Assembly (NCBI RefSeq): GCF_012927265.1
Contig: NZ_JABBGF010000001.1
Coordinates: forward strand, 1,424,502 to 1,488,501
Source of the DNA: Chryseobacterium cheonjiense
Lineage (GTDB): Bacteria; Bacteroidota; Bacteroidia; Flavobacteriales; Weeksellaceae
Direction of reading: 5' to 3'
DNA length: 64,000 nt
The notes beneath the pieces are model-generated. The model was not told the origin of the DNA, did no database searches, and worked only from the letters and a program-made list of their open reading frames with translations. Each line of letters begins with the position of its first letter. The stretch's first letter is position 1. Shown piece by piece: positions 63,801-64,000 of the stretch. A program made the position numbers and the translations under genes.

Positions 63801-64000
63801 TTAGTATGGGACCTATTACCCTCATTCCTCCTGTGGTTGTATTAATTCTTTGGATTAAAGCCGGAGCCGGAGCAACCGTGAACTTAGGAATGAACGTTTC
63901 TGAAACAAGAAAGGCATTCAAGGATATGAATGGTGACGGATTTACAGATTTAGTTCAGGATACAAACAGTGGGTTTATTGTAAATTACTCACAGGTTGGA
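57863..64000 (+). CDS. Giant SpvB/VCBS-repeat protein, Rhs/Tc-toxin related (3' end outside window)
   Basis: The frame is open from the ATG at 57863 to the window edge; phase checked at several points (59222, 60602, 61022, 63902). At least 2046 residues. It begins with a basic segment and a hydrophobic stretch (SCLMLCFFACMFICASF), a signal-like start. At about residues 455-650 lies the SpvB N-terminal domain: PIRVPAGLGGLQPSLSIGYS and GNSWMGDGWNINGLSSITLD. From residue 913 on, Ca2+-type VCBS/FG-GAP repeats recur: DFNGDGIQDMIY, DANSDGLMDIV, DMNGDGYPDMVY, DINGDGLPDRV, DVNSDGLIDIL, DMNGDGFTDLV. Such proteins carry polymorphic toxins or act as Rhs-type shells; the C-terminal toxin would be beyond the edge. 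Confidence 0.88.
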   Translation, partial: MKIYRKRLPFTRKSCLMLCFFACMFICASFTKQDRQKVRSFKLRMMDKYVYHPTAEDIDSAEDSEKDLSKYNASGVIKGLNKENSKTEFISNAAFSENKKSDNIFDSEEKQGTIGEFSDDESDDVSDNFFTINIPEINKQNIKAYLVYDLFGLDSYHSVSRSINKNIAFGGNIIVASSKWNTQKEEISLNSLEKGKNTILFTSSLNGVKYKVQNVKIIFENNLKPSVHTSSLLSGNKLYIKGLESGSVLVKDKPVSSVKGEYETLIELTEADKAKGFVSITDANGARDYKIPANKSSFKTLNEEKFAPLVINISKDAGYTESYENSTITIEKNSVENNAQVQVLKLRKKDYPAVSREIKSMTVNSGAYRLESRSGEFTKNMVFSFPYDEKKLGARSAKELKAFYFDYTSKKWKVDPSSKVDTEKKVITVETKGDTDYINGVISVPESSQLEAFTPTSISGLKAADPTAGLQLMDVPTATQKGDASVNYPIRVPAGLGGLQPSLSIGYSSTGGNSWMGDGWNINGLSSITLDTRWGTPVFNEEKETELYSLDGEMLVYPNEYLPHRHNDVNENNTAITTDKQNRSDYTNPNDGTKKQFYLRKNHDFTLIERIGTAPSNYTWKVTSTDGTKRYYGGSSDSMLSGSGGIVHWGLRMVEDAHGNKMEFTYYNEFASGAFFQIKKIEYGKNKDYSVNFNKETSITRQDININAKQGVPRSEAFLLKNIEVKYKTELIRTYKMDYINGEFYKTLLKRIYIVPNNPCSTTLAKAAQENKEPEDSKASTSKAPIRGMDDGSGGNGGGPGGIEPACNEISDSYTFDYYNDVKDGSGSVKIFGPDTAINFQNAYNDEPYSNFVTSLIKPSKINGNISTETGLNIRIAAGLNFYTPSSAAYGHLMFGFPFGNSTAKARNAQQLIDFNGDGIQDMIYRNPSRGLLLRSGKLDDQGKLSFSESKPIENYTGGDFSYTETKTKNRGWDMGAIIYSKSETNSTTQGSTKTYLIDANSDGLMDIVHDGEVWFNRFDFGANTSFMTKHSEYTENMVVKAKAIQAPIKWCGDIGSVPDPCPGEPEPDPMDVGDVVKVWVAPRDGYVKFTDTVSIAPTFVSDPSTTLSDQMYYGVEIKNPTPQTWTVPVSYVNTRIYLKQLLATDAPQNIVINRYNDYYTQMQTVPTDPNYGIPNGIDNPDRLFVKSGEKIYVRLHKNKVKNVAVNSNPTITYVDQVTGNEIPNTFELSQDQFQLNNGNYENNFLLNNAIAPILLDAPGTVTINVLSFNLSDLSDDIKFRIVTEDVNTGAIVELITPEIYTPSNLTTQAHTLNLTVHNGEKFYLRFIVESDSFTNFVATNWSEKLYVNYHASVAYSPTPIDIGFLGIPEYPSFVVTQLKPKLDIYTVPHIGFFNEPHDFSIQINKNVTNFSTLSTGSFYYVIKKGNQVLAKRRVLVSPGNSTLIEQNMIDGLNISGLSPITFFTGNPTFGSLGTDHLVTVEVYCKTGGDYELFNKYSDYFAGKPFNIYYDSATMYGTTTATAVNTAMYNTKSMFFNNWGQFLYKPGAFDNYLYGWPISLSEFATPTTPQNTYSACLNIPNVQNNYDALADCILATTPDPNAGNSTVSQIISPLKPQFTRYGRQRVERWVGSGPEQYSSGEAFKTDDEVTYFTDPVPTVPLVTPTTYTSGQLSVDTSMKAISRDQRSSSHNKTQGGSLGPVSGGNSETTLNGPSIETQTFADMNGDGYPDMVYPSSMQFTNSTGSLEDIQLVPYGDYPTNSLSYMKSNSAGFSYNSPPVTGRIGAHGDNGTSTEPDTGMPWSGSASVSASLNQYYNSYDAGSGFWMDINGDGLPDRVRGGNTPNMTVALNLGKSLGADGTYQNMITYKSHPKASFSISLGAGLGSSANLGALSSFGFGISAGVSAGASTGTADVVYEDVNSDGLIDILEVASNGAATVRYNLGNRFATGVPLMKSGGDIDFADETRSFNGSFSFGGDYMFSMGPITLIPPVVVLILWIKAGAGATVNLGMNVSETRKAFKDMNGDGFTDLVQDTNSGFIVNYSQVG

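Noticed and set aside
1..64000. tRNA, rRNA or prophage genes
   Set aside because: No cloverleaf, no ribosomal sequence and no phage structural gene could be recognised in the gaps I read.

Overview
The window reads as a chromosomal segment of a Flavobacteriia member, most likely Chryseobacterium or a close relative (Bacteroidota). Evidence: AT-rich spacers around moderately AT-rich genes, several copies of the Bacteroidota -7 promoter box TAnnTTTG, a type IX secretion (T9SS) sorting domain, a crtI-crtB-crtZ-crtY carotenoid operon of flavobacterial type, and proteins such as DUF2911, HisKA_2 kinases and sigma-54 activators. The species is inferred from overall character, not from a marker gene. 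I found no rRNA or tRNA gene, no insertion sequence and no CRISPR array.

Layout. 0-4 kb: glucuronoxylan degradation (end of a GH10 xylanase, a GH43 enzyme, a GH67 alpha-glucuronidase). 4-8.2 kb: small secreted protein, AraC regulator, galK-galT. 8.4-13.3 kb: stress-type four-helix protein, then a MarR-led carotenoid operon (phytoene desaturase, phytoene synthase, hydroxylase, lycopene cyclase). 13.5-24.7 kb: co-oriented genes for an alpha/beta-hydrolase lipoprotein (frameshifted), a cysteine hydrolase, an outer-membrane channel, a secreted M17-N domain, a YtcJ-like amidohydrolase, DoxX, Dps (frameshifted) and DUF1275, ending in a TPR histidine kinase and its sigma-54 response regulator. 24.8-31.6 kb: ion-channel-like protein, a second sigma-54 activator, SDR, a 626-base non-coding stretch with a 41/42-bp tandem array and a GC-rich palindrome, a sugar transporter opposite a NUDIX-HTH regulator, and small proteins. 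31.8-44.6 kb: AsmA, AlkB, small proteins, SDRs, an unusual 599-residue protein, GH13, GT32, and an NmrA/SDR/AraC unit. 44.7-49.7 kb: PIG-L deacetylase, a 33-residue membrane peptide and a Na+/solute symporter in a tightly coupled operon, then DUF2911.

49.8-52.5 kb is the clearest accessory patch. It is a conspicuously AT-rich minus-strand block encoding a large PIN-like protein, a protein with a HEPN-type R-x4-H motif, a 43-residue basic proline-rich peptide with its own terminator, and a small XRE-type regulator. The regulator is divergent, across a palindrome, from a gene of unknown function. This is my best candidate for an undescribed defence or toxin-type system. 56.3-64 kb carries a T9SS-sorted secreted protein followed by a giant SpvB/VCBS-repeat gene that is still open at the window edge.

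Dispersed structure recurs between genes: MITE-like imperfect inverted repeats (1.7, 16.6 and probably 49.0 kb), paired mini-hairpins (1.9, 8.25, 24.7 kb) and hairpins with GAA loops. Start codons were moved inward where an extended reading frame lacked a signal peptide or overlapped a neighbour. All functions are read from sequence motifs without database searches.
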